Part shown: piece after piece, positions 36,500-45,134 of the stretch | How the letters are laid out: each line of letters starts with the position of its first letter | Position numbering within the stretch: the stretch's first letter is position 1 | Source of the DNA: JBBSEX01 sp038239345 | GTDB lineage: Bacteria > Acidobacteriota > Terriglobia > Bryobacterales > Bryobacteraceae | DNA: 64,000 bases | Direction: 5' to 3' | Assembly: GCA_038239345.1 (NCBI GenBank) | Contig: JBBSEX010000006.1 | Span: 1-64,000 of the forward strand | Notes under the pieces: model-generated | Seen by the model: the letters and a program-made list of their open reading frames with translations, nothing else | What the model was told of the DNA's origin: nothing | Database searches by the model: none | Program-made: the position numbers and the translations under genes

Positions 36500-37681
36500 T
36501 TACCGGGCCTGGATGCGGCTTTGATTGGGGATCAACTTATTGAAGCAGAAATTCATCGCAACGTCCTGGATGGTCCCGTGCAGATTGGCCAGCAGGCGAT
36601 CCTTCAATCCCAGATAGGGCTGCGTTCCAGCGAACAAATCCTGCATGATTTCCCGAAACCGCGGGCTGCGGCGGAGAAGTTGAATCATTCGCACGGGGAC
36701 GCTGCTGAAGAGAAATCTTTCCAGAAAAACGCGCTTCGCCAGACGCGCGCCAAAAGCCAAATCGTGGGCAAACTCTTTGGCGATCCACTGACTATAAATC
36801 GCTGCGGGATTCTTACTTTCCATCAGCAGAACCTGGCTCGCCAGAGCGCCCGATCGCATCGCGTAGTAAAGACCCTCACCAGTGATCGGATCCACCAGAC
36901 CCGCGGCATCCCCAGCGGCCATCCACCCCTCGCCACTGACGCGATTCGCTCCCCAATTCGCCGTATCAAGCGATGGCAGGACGTGGCTATAGAAGGTAGC
37001 GCCCTGTCGTGAGAGACCTTTCACAGCCATGTATCGCTCCAGCTGCGATCGTAGAGTTTGCGCCGAGACACCCTTCCCGCAGATTCCCACCGAGCAATGT
37101 CCTAACCGTGGAAATACCCAGATATATCCTTCGATTTGCGGCAGGAACTGGATGTCGATGTGCTCCTGCTCGGAGGGCACGTAATATCCCAGGGCCAGCA
37201 TTGTATCCGCTGCCGTCCAGCGGGTTCCGACGTCGCGCAGCGAATTGCGCGCCCCTGTAGCTACTATACAAAAGTCTGCCTCGGCGGTTCCATGTTGCGT
37301 CTTCAGCCGCCACCCGGAATTGGCGCGATCCAGGCGTAATACGCGACTCTGTTCGATCTCCGCTCCGGCAAGCTCCGCTCGCTGTAGCAGCATCTTATTT
37401 AAGTGGAGGCGCGAATAGATCACCAGCGGCTGTGTCAGATTCAAGCGCACGGCACCGCCCTCAGAATCGGCGAGAGTGGTTTCGGAAATCAGTTTCTTTG
37501 GAGTATCGTTCTCGATCAGATATGGATATTGGTGATAGGCCTTGTAGGTCAGGCCGCCCCCGCAGGGCTTTTCCCAGGCCAGCTTTTCATCGAACACGAT
37601 AGTTCGAATTCCGCTCTTGGCAAGACGCTCGGCGGCGAATGTTCCCGCCGGCCCTCCGCCAAGAATGGCCACCGTTTTCAT
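36500..37681 (-). CDS. FAD-dependent oxidoreductase, geranylgeranyl-reductase family
   Basis: The 393-residue flavoprotein has the N-terminal dinucleotide fold VAILGGGPAGTFAAERLA. EKPCGGGLTYKA is typical of geranylgeranyl reductases, and GEGWMAAGDAAGLVDPITGEGLYYAMRSG is summarised by the key GDAAG...GEG motif of the group. Relatives saturate isoprenoid chains of chlorophyll, menaquinone or lipids. The neighbour hemL hints at tetrapyrrole metabolism, but no other pigment gene is present and a quinone or lipid substrate is equally possible. The start overlaps the lipoprotein stop by four bases (ATGA). Confidence 0.82.
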   Translation of the reverse strand: MKTVAILGGGPAGTFAAERLAKSGIRTIVFDEKLAWEKPCGGGLTYKAYHQYPYLIENDTPKKLISETTLADSEGGAVRLNLTQPLVIYSRLHLNKMLLQRAELAGAEIEQSRVLRLDRANSGWRLKTQHGTAEADFCIVATGARNSLRDVGTRWTAADTMLALGYYVPSEQEHIDIQFLPQIEGYIWVFPRLGHCSVGICGKGVSAQTLRSQLERYMAVKGLSRQGATFYSHVLPSLDTANWGANRVSGEGWMAAGDAAGLVDPITGEGLYYAMRSGALASQVLLMESKNPAAIYSQWIAKEFAHDLAFGARLAKRVFLERFLFSSVPVRMIQLLRRSPRFREIMQDLFAGTQPYLGLKDRLLANLHGTIQDVAMNFCFNKLIPNQSRIQAR

Positions 37682-38121
37682 TTCACGGTTCCCGGATTCT
37701 TGGGTGTCGCGTTGGGATCTACACGTGGATGTCCCGGAGGCAACGTTTGCCCCGCTCCATCGCCGCTATTCGGCAGCGGAACGTTCCCGTGGGAACTCGT
37801 CGCCGATGCCTGGCGGCCGGTTACCACCCACTTGTCGCCCTTACGCTCCAGAACATAATTCATCCGCATCCCCTCGCTCGCCATATTCTTCGGCTTGAAC
37901 GAAACAACCGCATCGGCGGCGTTCTTGCGAAAGGAAACGGAGGCGATATCGATTTGCATCATGCTCATGTTGAGCCCGGTCTGCGCCTGGCGTTTAGCCA
38001 CGTCGTCAATCACCGCCTGGCGAACGGCTTCGTTGTTTTGAATATCCTTTCCACAACTTACCAGCGTCAGAATTGCGGCGAGGACAACAATCGGTTTCAC
38101 ATTCTGATTATATCTACCCAC
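37678..38121 (-). CDS. small exported lipoprotein
   Basis: The 147-residue protein has a short basic start, a hydrophobic run and the lipobox LVSC at about residues 20-23, followed by Gly-Lys-Asp: a lipoprotein signal. The mature part holds an alpha-beta segment ending WVVTGRQ, then a Pro/Gly/Asn-rich tail of low complexity. The start may be ATG 38121 or GTG 38100; the GTG gives a more standard signal peptide. It overlaps the flavoprotein gene by four bases. The family is not recognised. Confidence 0.7.
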   Translation of the reverse strand: MGRYNQNVKPIVVLAAILTLVSCGKDIQNNEAVRQAVIDDVAKRQAQTGLNMSMMQIDIASVSFRKNAADAVVSFKPKNMASEGMRMNYVLERKGDKWVVTGRQASATSSHGNVPLPNSGDGAGQTLPPGHPRVDPNATPKNPGTVK

Positions 38122-38177
38122 ATAGCGTTAGATGGCGAATTCAGGAGGCCGCGACATTATTGTGCAATGCTAGATCC

Positions 38178-39146
38178 GTGAAGAAGACATCGCCGCTCGA
38201 GCGCAAACTGGAACGGCTGAGTCAGATCCGTAACGCTCATCCGGACATCGACGTCTCGGCGGATTTGCAGTACCTGCTTGGTAACAAAAGTAGCTTGGTT
38301 GTTGCGAAAGCAGCAGCAGTGGTGGCGGAACGGGAATCCACCGCGTGCATCCCGCAATTGATCGAAAGCTTTCACCGGCTGCTCGCTGCTGGCAATGACG
38401 GCGACCCCCGGTGTGGCGCCAAAATCGAAGTCGCCAAGGCACTGTGGTTGATGGCGGCCGATGCTGAAACGGTTTTTCTAAAGGGCATTCGACACTTCCA
38501 ATATGACGGGATCGCCTGGGGCGGGGCCGTCGCCGACACCGCCACGGAACTGCGAGGGCTTTGCGGGCTGGGACTGGTCCGGATGAAGTACCGCGACGTC
38601 ATGCTGGAGTTGGTAAACCTCCTTGTGGATAAAGAAGCTCCGGCTCAAGTCGCCGCGGCGCGGGCATTAGGAGAGTCCGAACGTGAGGATGCCATTCCCC
38701 TGTTGCGGCTACGAGTGCTGGCTGGCCGGGCCGAGGCCGAGGTAGTGGAGGAATGCTTCCGGGCGCTCTTAGCGCTATCCCTCGACAAGTCGTTTTCTTT
38801 TGTCGCCGGGCATTTGGAATCCAAGGATGTTGGCGTTTCCGAAGCAGCTGCCCTGGCAATCGGAGGGGCCAAACATCGTGACAGTTTCGCGGTCTTGCGC
38901 GACTCCCTGGCCAACCGCAATGCCTACGATCCCGTGCGCGGCACGTTGTTTTTGGCGATTGCCACGCTCCGCGACGATGACGCTATCGGCTTCCTGATCG
39001 ACGCCCTACACAGCGAAGATGCCGAGGCTGCAATCGGCGCCCTCGCCTTGTATAAAGGAGACGAGAAGATAGCCACGCGAGTGCGTTCCGCAGTTCCAAA
39101 ATCGGGGCCACTAGCGGCAGTCTTTCGCCGCGAATTTGGAGAGTAG
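38178..39146 (+). CDS. HEAT-repeat protein
   Basis: The product of about 322 residues is made of repeated helix pairs such as APAQVAAARALGESEREDAIPLL, summarised by its AARALG core. SEAAALAIGGAKHRDSF and EDAEAAIGALALYK are further units. These are HEAT/PBS-lyase-like repeats that form a superhelical protein-binding scaffold. I place the start at GTG 38178 (VKKTSPLERK); the frame remains open to 38073, where it would overlap the divergent lipoprotein gene. No enzymatic domain is present. The partner is unknown. Confidence 0.75.
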   Translation: MKKTSPLERKLERLSQIRNAHPDIDVSADLQYLLGNKSSLVVAKAAAVVAERESTACIPQLIESFHRLLAAGNDGDPRCGAKIEVAKALWLMAADAETVFLKGIRHFQYDGIAWGGAVADTATELRGLCGLGLVRMKYRDVMLELVNLLVDKEAPAQVAAARALGESEREDAIPLLRLRVLAGRAEAEVVEECFRALLALSLDKSFSFVAGHLESKDVGVSEAAALAIGGAKHRDSFAVLRDSLANRNAYDPVRGTLFLAIATLRDDDAIGFLIDALHSEDAEAAIGALALYKGDEKIATRVRSAVPKSGPLAAVFRREFGE

Positions 39147-39153
39147 AACTTGT

Positions 39154-40344
39154 ATGGGCATCCCATCCGCCATCGCCGTCGCGTTCTCCGCCGCCGTGAT
39201 GTATGCTGCTCGAATTCCGGCTGGCACTGAGATCCAAATTCGATTGCAGACTCCGATTGCGGCCAGCACCGCTACGATAAAGCAAGCTGTCGAGGCCATT
39301 GTAATCGCCCCGGTACTGGTGAATGGCGAGGAAGTAATTTTTGGCGGGTCCACGTTGAGCGGCAGCGTGTCGGCGGTTAACCCGGCTGCTAAGGATCAGC
39401 GGGCGATATTGCTGCTCGCGTTCACCAGACTGTCGCACGGAACCACCAGCGTGATGGTCAGTGCGCGTGTCACGAACGTCGATAACGCGCGCGAATCGGT
39501 TAATGATAAGGGTGCGATTACCGGAATAATGGCGTCGGAAACGATGAGTTCCCGCCTGGATCAGGGCATCAGCAAGATCACCGAACGGTATCCCGGATTG
39601 GGCGGACTATTGGAATTGACGAAAGGCGCGATGGTGAGTGAAACCGACGCCGATATCAGTTATCCGGCGGGAGTGGAACTGACCTTGCAGCTGGAAACGA
39701 CGCTCACTTGGACGGACCCGGCCGGTCATATCGACCTTATCGCAATTCGCCGCCCGGAAGCCTTGGCCGAACTGGTGAATTCCCAACCGCTGCGCACGAT
39801 GGCGGAAAATCCGTCGAGGCCTTCGGACATCACCAACCTGATGTTCCTTGGCTCGCGCGAAGATTTGCAAGCCGCTTTTACCGCAGCCGGATGGTCGACC
39901 GCGGGGGCCTTGAGCGATCGGAGTCGATTCGAAACCGCGCGAGCGATCATTGAAATGCGTGGCTATAAAGACGCTCCGGTGTCGGTGTTGCTGCTCGACG
40001 GACGGGTGCCCGAAATGGTCTTTCAGAAGCAGAACAACACCTTCGCCCAACGCCATCATCTGCGCATCTGGCACCGGCCGGAAACCTTTGATGGACACGC
40101 GGTCTGGGTCTGTTCTGCGACGCACGACACCGGCATTGAATTCTCAGAAGAGAGCCGGACTTTCATCCACAAGATCGATCCGCACATCGATGCCGAGCGC
40201 TCTAAAGTCGTAAGCGATTTATTGCTGACGGGGAAAATTAAAGCCATCGCGTTGGTGGACCGTCCAGCGGTTCCGATGGACGCCCGCAATGCCACGGGTG
40301 ATGAGCTGGTAACCGACGGGAAAATCGTGGTTCTGCAATTCTGA
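39154..40344 (+). CDS. LssY C-terminal domain protein, exported
   Basis: The 396-residue protein has an N-terminal hydrophobic segment (about residues 2-19) resembling a signal peptide. A beta-rich region of about 170 residues follows (RIPAGTEIQIRLQTPI, GSTLSGSVSAVN), resembling the TrbI/VirB10-like or SH3-type domains in many acidobacterial exported proteins. The C-terminal part (about 215-390) fits the LssY_C domain: ITNLMFLGSREDLQAAFTAAGW and RHHLRIW. In Legionella LssY this domain follows a membrane PAP2 domain, absent here. The ATG at 39154 has GGAGAG upstream. The function is unknown. Confidence 0.72.
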   Translation: MGIPSAIAVAFSAAVMYAARIPAGTEIQIRLQTPIAASTATIKQAVEAIVIAPVLVNGEEVIFGGSTLSGSVSAVNPAAKDQRAILLLAFTRLSHGTTSVMVSARVTNVDNARESVNDKGAITGIMASETMSSRLDQGISKITERYPGLGGLLELTKGAMVSETDADISYPAGVELTLQLETTLTWTDPAGHIDLIAIRRPEALAELVNSQPLRTMAENPSRPSDITNLMFLGSREDLQAAFTAAGWSTAGALSDRSRFETARAIIEMRGYKDAPVSVLLLDGRVPEMVFQKQNNTFAQRHHLRIWHRPETFDGHAVWVCSATHDTGIEFSEESRTFIHKIDPHIDAERSKVVSDLLLTGKIKAIALVDRPAVPMDARNATGDELVTDGKIVVLQF

Positions 40345-40362
40345 CATAATCACTTGTTATCC

Positions 40363-41079
40363 ATGACCGCTTCCGATTCAGAGAAAACCACTTCGCAGCG
40401 CGACCTGCGAACGTTTCGTTATTACGACGTACTCGTCAGCATATTTATTGTGGTGCTATTGGTATCCAACCTTGTGGGGCAAAAACTTTGCGCATTCGGG
40501 CCATTCCGCGTCAGCGGAGGACAGCTACTGTTCCCAATCACCTACATCTTTGGCGACGTCTTTACGGAAGTGTACGGCTACGCGGCCTCGCGCCGGGCGA
40601 TTTGGCTGGGGTTTATTGCCGCTGGTTTACTGTCGATTATGGGCTTGATTACGGTGGCGCTTCCGCCCGCACCGGAATGGCATAATCAGGAAGCCTTCGC
40701 GACCGTATTCGGCATTGTTCCAAGGCTTGTTATCGCCAGTTTAGTGGCTTATGTGATCGGCGAGTTCGCGAACTCCTACACGATGGCCAAAATGAAAATT
40801 ATGACGAACGGCAGCAAACTGTGGAGCCGCGCCATTGGATCCACGGTGGTCGGCCAAGGCGTCGACACGATAGTCTTCATGAGCCTGGCATTCTTGGGGA
40901 CGCAATCGTTGGGGTCTGTTGCGACACTCATCGGATCGGCTTATCTGGCCAAGGTACTCTATGAAATCTGCGCTATTCCGCTAACCTACGCCGTGGTGAA
41001 TTCCTTGAAACGCGCGGAGGGTGTGGACACCTTCGATTACAATACCGAGTTCAACCCGTTTAAGCACATACTCAACTAA
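40363..41079 (+). CDS. yhhQ: queuosine precursor transporter, YhhQ/VUT family
   Basis: The 238-residue membrane protein has about six helices. LVSNLVGQKL, GGQLLFPITYIFGDVFTEVYGY and GEFANSYTMAKMK are the defining signatures of the vitamin-uptake-type transporter COG1738, which imports preQ0/preQ1 for queuosine tRNA modification. The ATG at 40363 is preferred to a TTG at 40354. Only 18 bp separate it from the LssY_C gene, so there is no room for a preQ1 riboswitch of its own. No queuosine biosynthesis gene is nearby. Confidence 0.9.
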   Translation: MTASDSEKTTSQRDLRTFRYYDVLVSIFIVVLLVSNLVGQKLCAFGPFRVSGGQLLFPITYIFGDVFTEVYGYAASRRAIWLGFIAAGLLSIMGLITVALPPAPEWHNQEAFATVFGIVPRLVIASLVAYVIGEFANSYTMAKMKIMTNGSKLWSRAIGSTVVGQGVDTIVFMSLAFLGTQSLGSVATLIGSAYLAKVLYEICAIPLTYAVVNSLKRAEGVDTFDYNTEFNPFKHILN

Positions 41080-41172
41080 AAGACCAGTGTGCGAAGGGAC
41101 TCGAAGTTACAAGGAAGCAAAGCCGGTTATAAGGGTCACTTACAACCGACTTACTAAGTGGAGAAGCCAATC

Positions 41173-41724
41173 TTACTGCGGCTGTAAAACGGAATCCACC
41201 ACGTGGATGACGCCATTGGATTGCATCACATTGGCGATAGTCACCGTGGCGGTTCCACCTCTTTCATCCTTAATCATGATATTGGCGCCGCTCATCGTGG
41301 CCGTGAGCATTCCGCCGCTGACAGTCTTCAGCATCGCCGAACCCTTGCCCATCTTGATCTTCTTCTTCAAGTCGGCTGCCGTGATCTTGCCCGGGACGAC
41401 GTGGTAAGTCAAAATCTTCACCAGGGTGTCTTTGCTTTCCGGTTTCAAGAGGGTATCCACGGTCCCTGGCGGCAGCTTGTTGAACGCGGCGTTCGTCGGC
41501 GCGAACACGGTGAACGGGCCGGGGCCCTTTAAAGTCTCCACCAAACCCGCCGCTTTTACCGCGGCAACAAGCGTGGTGTGATCGGGCGAGTTCGCCGCGT
41601 TGTCGATGATGTCCTTGTTCGCAAACATCTCTTTGCCGCCGACCATGGGATTCTTCGCCGCCCAAGCCGCCGTGGACAGTGCGATTGCAAACGTCGCGCT
41701 GGTAATCAGTGTTTTAATTTTCAT
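41173..41724 (-). CDS. secreted fasciclin-domain protein
   Basis: The 183-residue protein has a signal peptide (about residues 1-23) and a single fasciclin (FAS1) domain with both conserved boxes, GPFTVFAPTNAAFNKLP and NGVIHVVDSVLQP. FAS1 domains mediate adhesion. It is divergent from a ferritin-like gene across 186 bp. Confidence 0.92.
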   Translation of the reverse strand: MKIKTLITSATFAIALSTAAWAAKNPMVGGKEMFANKDIIDNAANSPDHTTLVAAVKAAGLVETLKGPGPFTVFAPTNAAFNKLPPGTVDTLLKPESKDTLVKILTYHVVPGKITAADLKKKIKMGKGSAMLKTVSGGMLTATMSGANIMIKDERGGTATVTIANVMQSNGVIHVVDSVLQPQ

Positions 41725-41910
41725 TTTTGTAAACTTTCTTCAGAAGAATTTAAAGTAACTTCTAACCTGATAACGAGTCAAACCGCCGACTCAGATGTTT
41801 TTGCCACGCAGCGTAGCGGTCTTTATAGCGCAATCCAATCGGCGGGCGGCGGCGTACCCCCTATAGCGAATTCGTACTACTCGCTGGTCAAACCAGCACA
41901 GGAGACAAGA

Positions 41911-43041
41911 ATGAAGAAAGAAAATTTACTAGATAGTGTAATCGCAGCAGCTCCGAATCGCCGGGCGTTCCTGGCGAAAGTCGGGCTGGCCACTGCTGCT
42001 CTTGGCGTCGCGCAAGGCGTGGGCAGAGCCCAATCCGGGCCCACCGATGTCGATATTTTGAACTTCGCACTCAACCTGGAATACCTCGAGGCCGAGTTCT
42101 ACACCAAGGCGACCGCGGGAATGACGATCGATCAGCTAGGAATCGGTATTTCGGGCGGCGGAGCCAGCGGCCCAACCACCGGCGGCAAACAAGTGGACTT
42201 TGGTACCAGTACCGTACAGATGCAGTACGCCAAGGTAGCCAACGAAATCGCCTTCGACGAACGCGCCCACGTTGCCTTTATTCGGACCGCCTTAACGGGC
42301 GCCGGTGCCACCCCAGTCGCAAAGCCAGCAATTAATTTGGATGCGCTAGGAATTGGCTTCGCCAGCTACAGCGAATTTTTACAATTAGCTCGGGTATTCG
42401 AGGATATCGGCGTCACTGCTTACGCCGGAGCGGCTCCGCTGATCACCAGCAAGGTAATTCTTGGTTATGCCGCTCGCATCGCTCAAGTAGAAGCCGCGCA
42501 CTCCGCTAATATTCGCTTGCAGATGGCGCTCTTGGGCGTACCCAGCATGGCTGTCGACGCCGTAGACATCATCCCCCCGCCTTCCGGCACGAAGTACTTC
42601 CCGGTGGACATGAACGCACTCACGCAAACCCGCACACCGGGCCAGGTGCTCTATCTTGCTTATGGCAATAAAGCCAATGTAACTTCGGGAGGTTTCTTCC
42701 CAAGTGGAGCTAACGGCACGCTGAACACGTCTTCGGCGGCTGCCAGCACTACGGCTCCGAACGGCACAACTGCCTCCGTGACTCCGACAACACTGACCAC
42801 GAGCCAGCCATCCGTTGTGCTCGATGCGTCCGCATCCACCAGTGGATCGGGCAACTTGACTTACCTGGTGATGGTCCTTCCGGGTGGTAAAGTGCCGGCG
42901 CTTCTGCAGAATGGAACGAGCTCAAAGATCACCGTTCAATTCGTGAACGGCCCTGGAGTATACCTGTTGCAGCTGATAGTGACGGATGGTTCAGGTGCAC
43001 AGTCGACTCAGGCAATCACGCTGACCTATACGGGAGTCTAG
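41911..43041 (+). CDS. exported ferritin-like protein with Ig/PKD-like tail
   Basis: The 376-residue protein has an Arg-Arg leader (NRRAFLAKVG then a hydrophobic run ending GRAQ) that resembles a Tat signal. A four-helix ferritin_2-type domain follows (about residues 45-240; ILNFALNLEYLEAEFY and NEIAFDERAHVAFIRTAL carry the Glu/His that would ligate metal). After a Thr/Ser-rich linker comes a beta-sandwich (about 290-376; PSVVLDASASTSGSGNLTY) like PKD/Ig folds. The frame is open far upstream, but GGAG at 41901 fixes the ATG at 41911. Iron handling or desiccation protection are possible roles; neither is shown. Confidence 0.85.
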   Translation: MKKENLLDSVIAAAPNRRAFLAKVGLATAALGVAQGVGRAQSGPTDVDILNFALNLEYLEAEFYTKATAGMTIDQLGIGISGGGASGPTTGGKQVDFGTSTVQMQYAKVANEIAFDERAHVAFIRTALTGAGATPVAKPAINLDALGIGFASYSEFLQLARVFEDIGVTAYAGAAPLITSKVILGYAARIAQVEAAHSANIRLQMALLGVPSMAVDAVDIIPPPSGTKYFPVDMNALTQTRTPGQVLYLAYGNKANVTSGGFFPSGANGTLNTSSAAASTTAPNGTTASVTPTTLTTSQPSVVLDASASTSGSGNLTYLVMVLPGGKVPALLQNGTSSKITVQFVNGPGVYLLQLIVTDGSGAQSTQAITLTYTGV

Positions 43042-43055
43042 TCGTAAGGAAGTGG

Positions 43056-43083
43056 GTGGCTCGACGAGTTTTCGTTGAGCCAC
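43056..43083 (+). terminator. strong hairpin after the ferritin-like gene
   Basis: GTGGCTCGACG and CGTTGAGCCAC form an 11-bp stem (one G-U) around the loop AGTTTT, 15 bp after the stop codon. The following sequence TCTGTTC is only moderately U-rich, so it may be a weak intrinsic terminator or an mRNA-stabilising stem. It may also stop transcription arriving from the opposite strand. Confidence 0.5.
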
Positions 43084-43169
43084 TCTGTTCGAATCTGGCA
43101 GTAAACAGTAAGCGGAGATAGGTGGACGGCGCGTTTGCTATCCGCCTACTACTTTGTCGATGGGTGCAT

Positions 43170-43247
43170 CTACAGGTGCGAAATCACAAACCACGCAACG
43201 ATCAACACGCCAGGCACTCCTACAACCCAAGCAAGTAAATATTTCAT
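43170..43247 (-). CDS. 25-residue single-helix membrane microprotein
   Basis: On the minus strand, GAGGAG sits eight bases before an ATG at 43247. This starts a 25-codon frame that encodes MKYLLAWVVGVPGV followed by LIVAWFVISHL and ends in TAG at 43170. Almost the entire product is one hydrophobic helix with one N-terminal Lys and a C-terminal His. Tyr3, Trp7 and Gly10 recall the layout of CydX/YbgT-type oxidase microproteins, but there is no cydAB in the window. It lies 46 bp after the methyltransferase gene on the same strand and is probably co-transcribed. The strong ribosome-binding site is the main evidence; homology is untested. Confidence 0.55.
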   Translation of the reverse strand: MKYLLAWVVGVPGVLIVAWFVISHL

Positions 43248-43292
43248 TTCAAAGTCTCCTCGTCCCCTGGTTAAGCAATCTATTTGCCAAAA

Positions 43293-44798
43293 CTACTTCA
43301 GCAATAGAGCATTCTGTTTCATATGCCACAAGCTGTTCCGCACCGACGCTGCGATCTGATCTTCGGCCGCTCCTACCTCCGCTGCCATTTGGGTTGTCAG
43401 AGCATCGTAATCGCGCGTGCCATCCAAAAGAGTGAGCAGACGGCGGGCTCTGGCATCGGCCAATCTTACATGCCGGTGCAGTAAAGTAGTCACGAACTCC
43501 CCCGATTCCGCCTCGATCCGTGCCAGCGGGCTAGCCACTGGACGGCCACTGACGGTGCCTGCGGCAGCGGTTTGATGTGTGCGCAACTCGACCATTGATT
43601 CCAAATAGAGCTTATAGAGTGTTGGCGCCAAATCGGGGCCCTGATTGGGCATCTCTGCAAATTTTTCCGCACGCGGCCAGATTTCGCCCAGATGCCGCAG
43701 GATGGCGATGGAGTTTGGGTCATTCGTAGCCGCCTTCGCTTGTCCGTCTGGGGACAGGAAAACCTGGGTTCCGGGCGGCTGGTCTGCAACGTTTTGTGGC
43801 AAGAGGCGGGCGCCAGACGAAAACAAAAGTGATTCCAATTGTTCTGGGCCTAAATCCCGCCGCAGGGAAACTCCGCGATGGCATAAGAGGGTACGCCGGA
43901 ATCGCTCACACACCGCGAAATCGAGGAACTGCTCAAAGGCGATTCGCTCGCCTCTAGATAATGTGCGAAGCATCGCCGCCGTCTCCGCTGAGACTTCCGC
44001 TTCCCGGATCTCCACTGGCTGGGCTTCGTCCAGAAACTGCATTTGATAATGGCCGGCGTGTTCGATGAAGCCTGAAAAGTAAGCCGGGTGATAGGAGGCG
44101 GTCAACTCATCGTGGCAAATTACGCCGTCGTCCTTGCTGATGAAATCCTGAACTTCATCGTCAAACAGCGCCTGCAGGGGGTCGGATTCCAGCTTGCTTC
44201 CGGCGATCTGTTGTAAGAATTCCTTACCCAGACGCACACGATCCCCGGGATGCCCCTGGCCTTGCGTGAAGAAGAGAATCTCCTCGCGCAGCATCTTTCT
44301 GACATAACTGCCGGGGTAAGCGTTATAGCTAATGAACGCGACACCCTGGGGACTCAGGTTTGCCGCGCATACGGCGAGCAATTTGTCTTGCGCCTGCGGG
44401 GGCACCCAGGAATAAAAACCGTGAGCGATGATGTAATCGAACTGCCCGAAGCCGCTGTCGATGTCCAGAATATCCCGCTCTTCTAAGCGGATATTTGTGA
44501 GTTGCAGCGCCTCAATCCGCGCTCGCCCCTTGAGAAGTGGCTGCGCCGCTAGATCGATGCCAACAAACGTGCTGCCGGGGAGAGTCAGAGCCATGGGAAT
44601 CAGATTGCCCCCCTGACTACAGCCGATTTCCAGGACGCGGCAGGATTCCGGCGGCACCGGCGTCATTCCATGGAGAGTGGCGATGGTGGCTAGGCGGTCA
44701 GGATGCGTTTGAACATAAGCCCGGCTAGGATACAGGATCTGATTGTGAGGGTCGGGCGGAGCCGCCTCGGTAGAGGGGGGATCTTCTCGAAAAGGCAC
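43293..44798 (-). CDS. SAM methyltransferase with regulatory domain
   Basis: In this 501-residue protein a class I methyltransferase domain (about 45-200) with motif I VLEIGCSQGGNL and FVGIDLA is followed by the methyltransferase regulatory region (about 215-300; YHPAYFSGFIEHAGHYQMQFL is its core, cited here in part). A C-terminal winged-helix-like PKMT region contains FEQFLDFAVCERFRRTLLC in abbreviated form and a late all-helical part. Relatives with this architecture methylate outer-membrane proteins on lysine or other targets. The target here is unknown. The next gene downstream on the same strand is the microprotein. Confidence 0.83.
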   Translation of the reverse strand: MPFREDPPSTEAAPPDPHNQILYPSRAYVQTHPDRLATIATLHGMTPVPPESCRVLEIGCSQGGNLIPMALTLPGSTFVGIDLAAQPLLKGRARIEALQLTNIRLEERDILDIDSGFGQFDYIIAHGFYSWVPPQAQDKLLAVCAANLSPQGVAFISYNAYPGSYVRKMLREEILFFTQGQGHPGDRVRLGKEFLQQIAGSKLESDPLQALFDDEVQDFISKDDGVICHDELTASYHPAYFSGFIEHAGHYQMQFLDEAQPVEIREAEVSAETAAMLRTLSRGERIAFEQFLDFAVCERFRRTLLCHRGVSLRRDLGPEQLESLLFSSGARLLPQNVADQPPGTQVFLSPDGQAKAATNDPNSIAILRHLGEIWPRAEKFAEMPNQGPDLAPTLYKLYLESMVELRTHQTAAAGTVSGRPVASPLARIEAESGEFVTTLLHRHVRLADARARRLLTLLDGTRDYDALTTQMAAEVGAAEDQIAASVRNSLWHMKQNALLLK

Positions 44799-44844
44799 TG
44801 TCTATGTTACACTAAAGCTTACCTCGAAAGGACGAATTTCCCTC

Positions 44845-45090
44845 ATGAAACCCGGTATTCACCCTGCTTACGAACAAGTTAATGTAGTTTGCGCTTGTGG
44901 TCACACGTTCCGCACGGGATCGACGCACAAGGGCGATCTGCGCGTGGAAATCTGTTCCAGCTGTCACCCGTTCTTCACCGGCAAACAAAAGCTGATTGAC
45001 ACCGAAGGGCGCGTGGATCGATTCCAGAAGAAGGTTCTGAAATCGCTGGATATGCAGAAAAAGGCCGAAGAGAAGGCCCGCAAGAACTAG
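44845..45090 (+). CDS. rpmE: 50S ribosomal protein L31, zinc-binding form
   Basis: The 81-residue protein keeps all four zinc-ligand cysteines (Cys16 and Cys18 in VCACGH, Cys37 and Cys40 in EICSSCHPFF), so it is the C+ form used when zinc is sufficient. HPFFTGKQKLIDTEGRVDRF is the conserved C-terminal half. A basic tail rich in Lys/Ala/Glu is slightly longer than in E. coli. AAAGGACG precedes the ATG. It stands alone, with a terminator after it. Confidence 0.96.
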   Translation: MKPGIHPAYEQVNVVCACGHTFRTGSTHKGDLRVEICSSCHPFFTGKQKLIDTEGRVDRFQKKVLKSLDMQKKAEEKARKN

Positions 45091-45101
45091 TTCTATCCCA
45101 C

Positions 45102-45134
45102 GGAAGGGCGCACCCTAGGGCCGCCTTTCCTTTT
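45102..45134 (+). terminator. intrinsic terminator of rpmE
   Basis: GGAAGGGCG (45102-45110) pairs with CGCCTTTCC (45122-45130), nine pairs with one G-U, around an 11-base loop, and is followed by TTTTCCTTTT-like sequence. It begins 11 bp after the rpmE stop and overlaps the last codons of the convergent Spy-like gene. Confidence 0.75.

Noticed and set aside
36500..37681. Phototrophy suggested by geranylgeranyl-reductase-like, hemL and Ycf48-like genes
   Set aside because: No chlorophyll, reaction-centre or light-harvesting gene is present; each of these families is common in non-phototrophs.
41578..41910. 111-codon upstream extension of the ferritin-like gene
   Set aside because: It is antisense to the fasciclin gene and its promoter. 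GGAG nine bases before ATG 41911 and the Arg-Arg leader define the real start.
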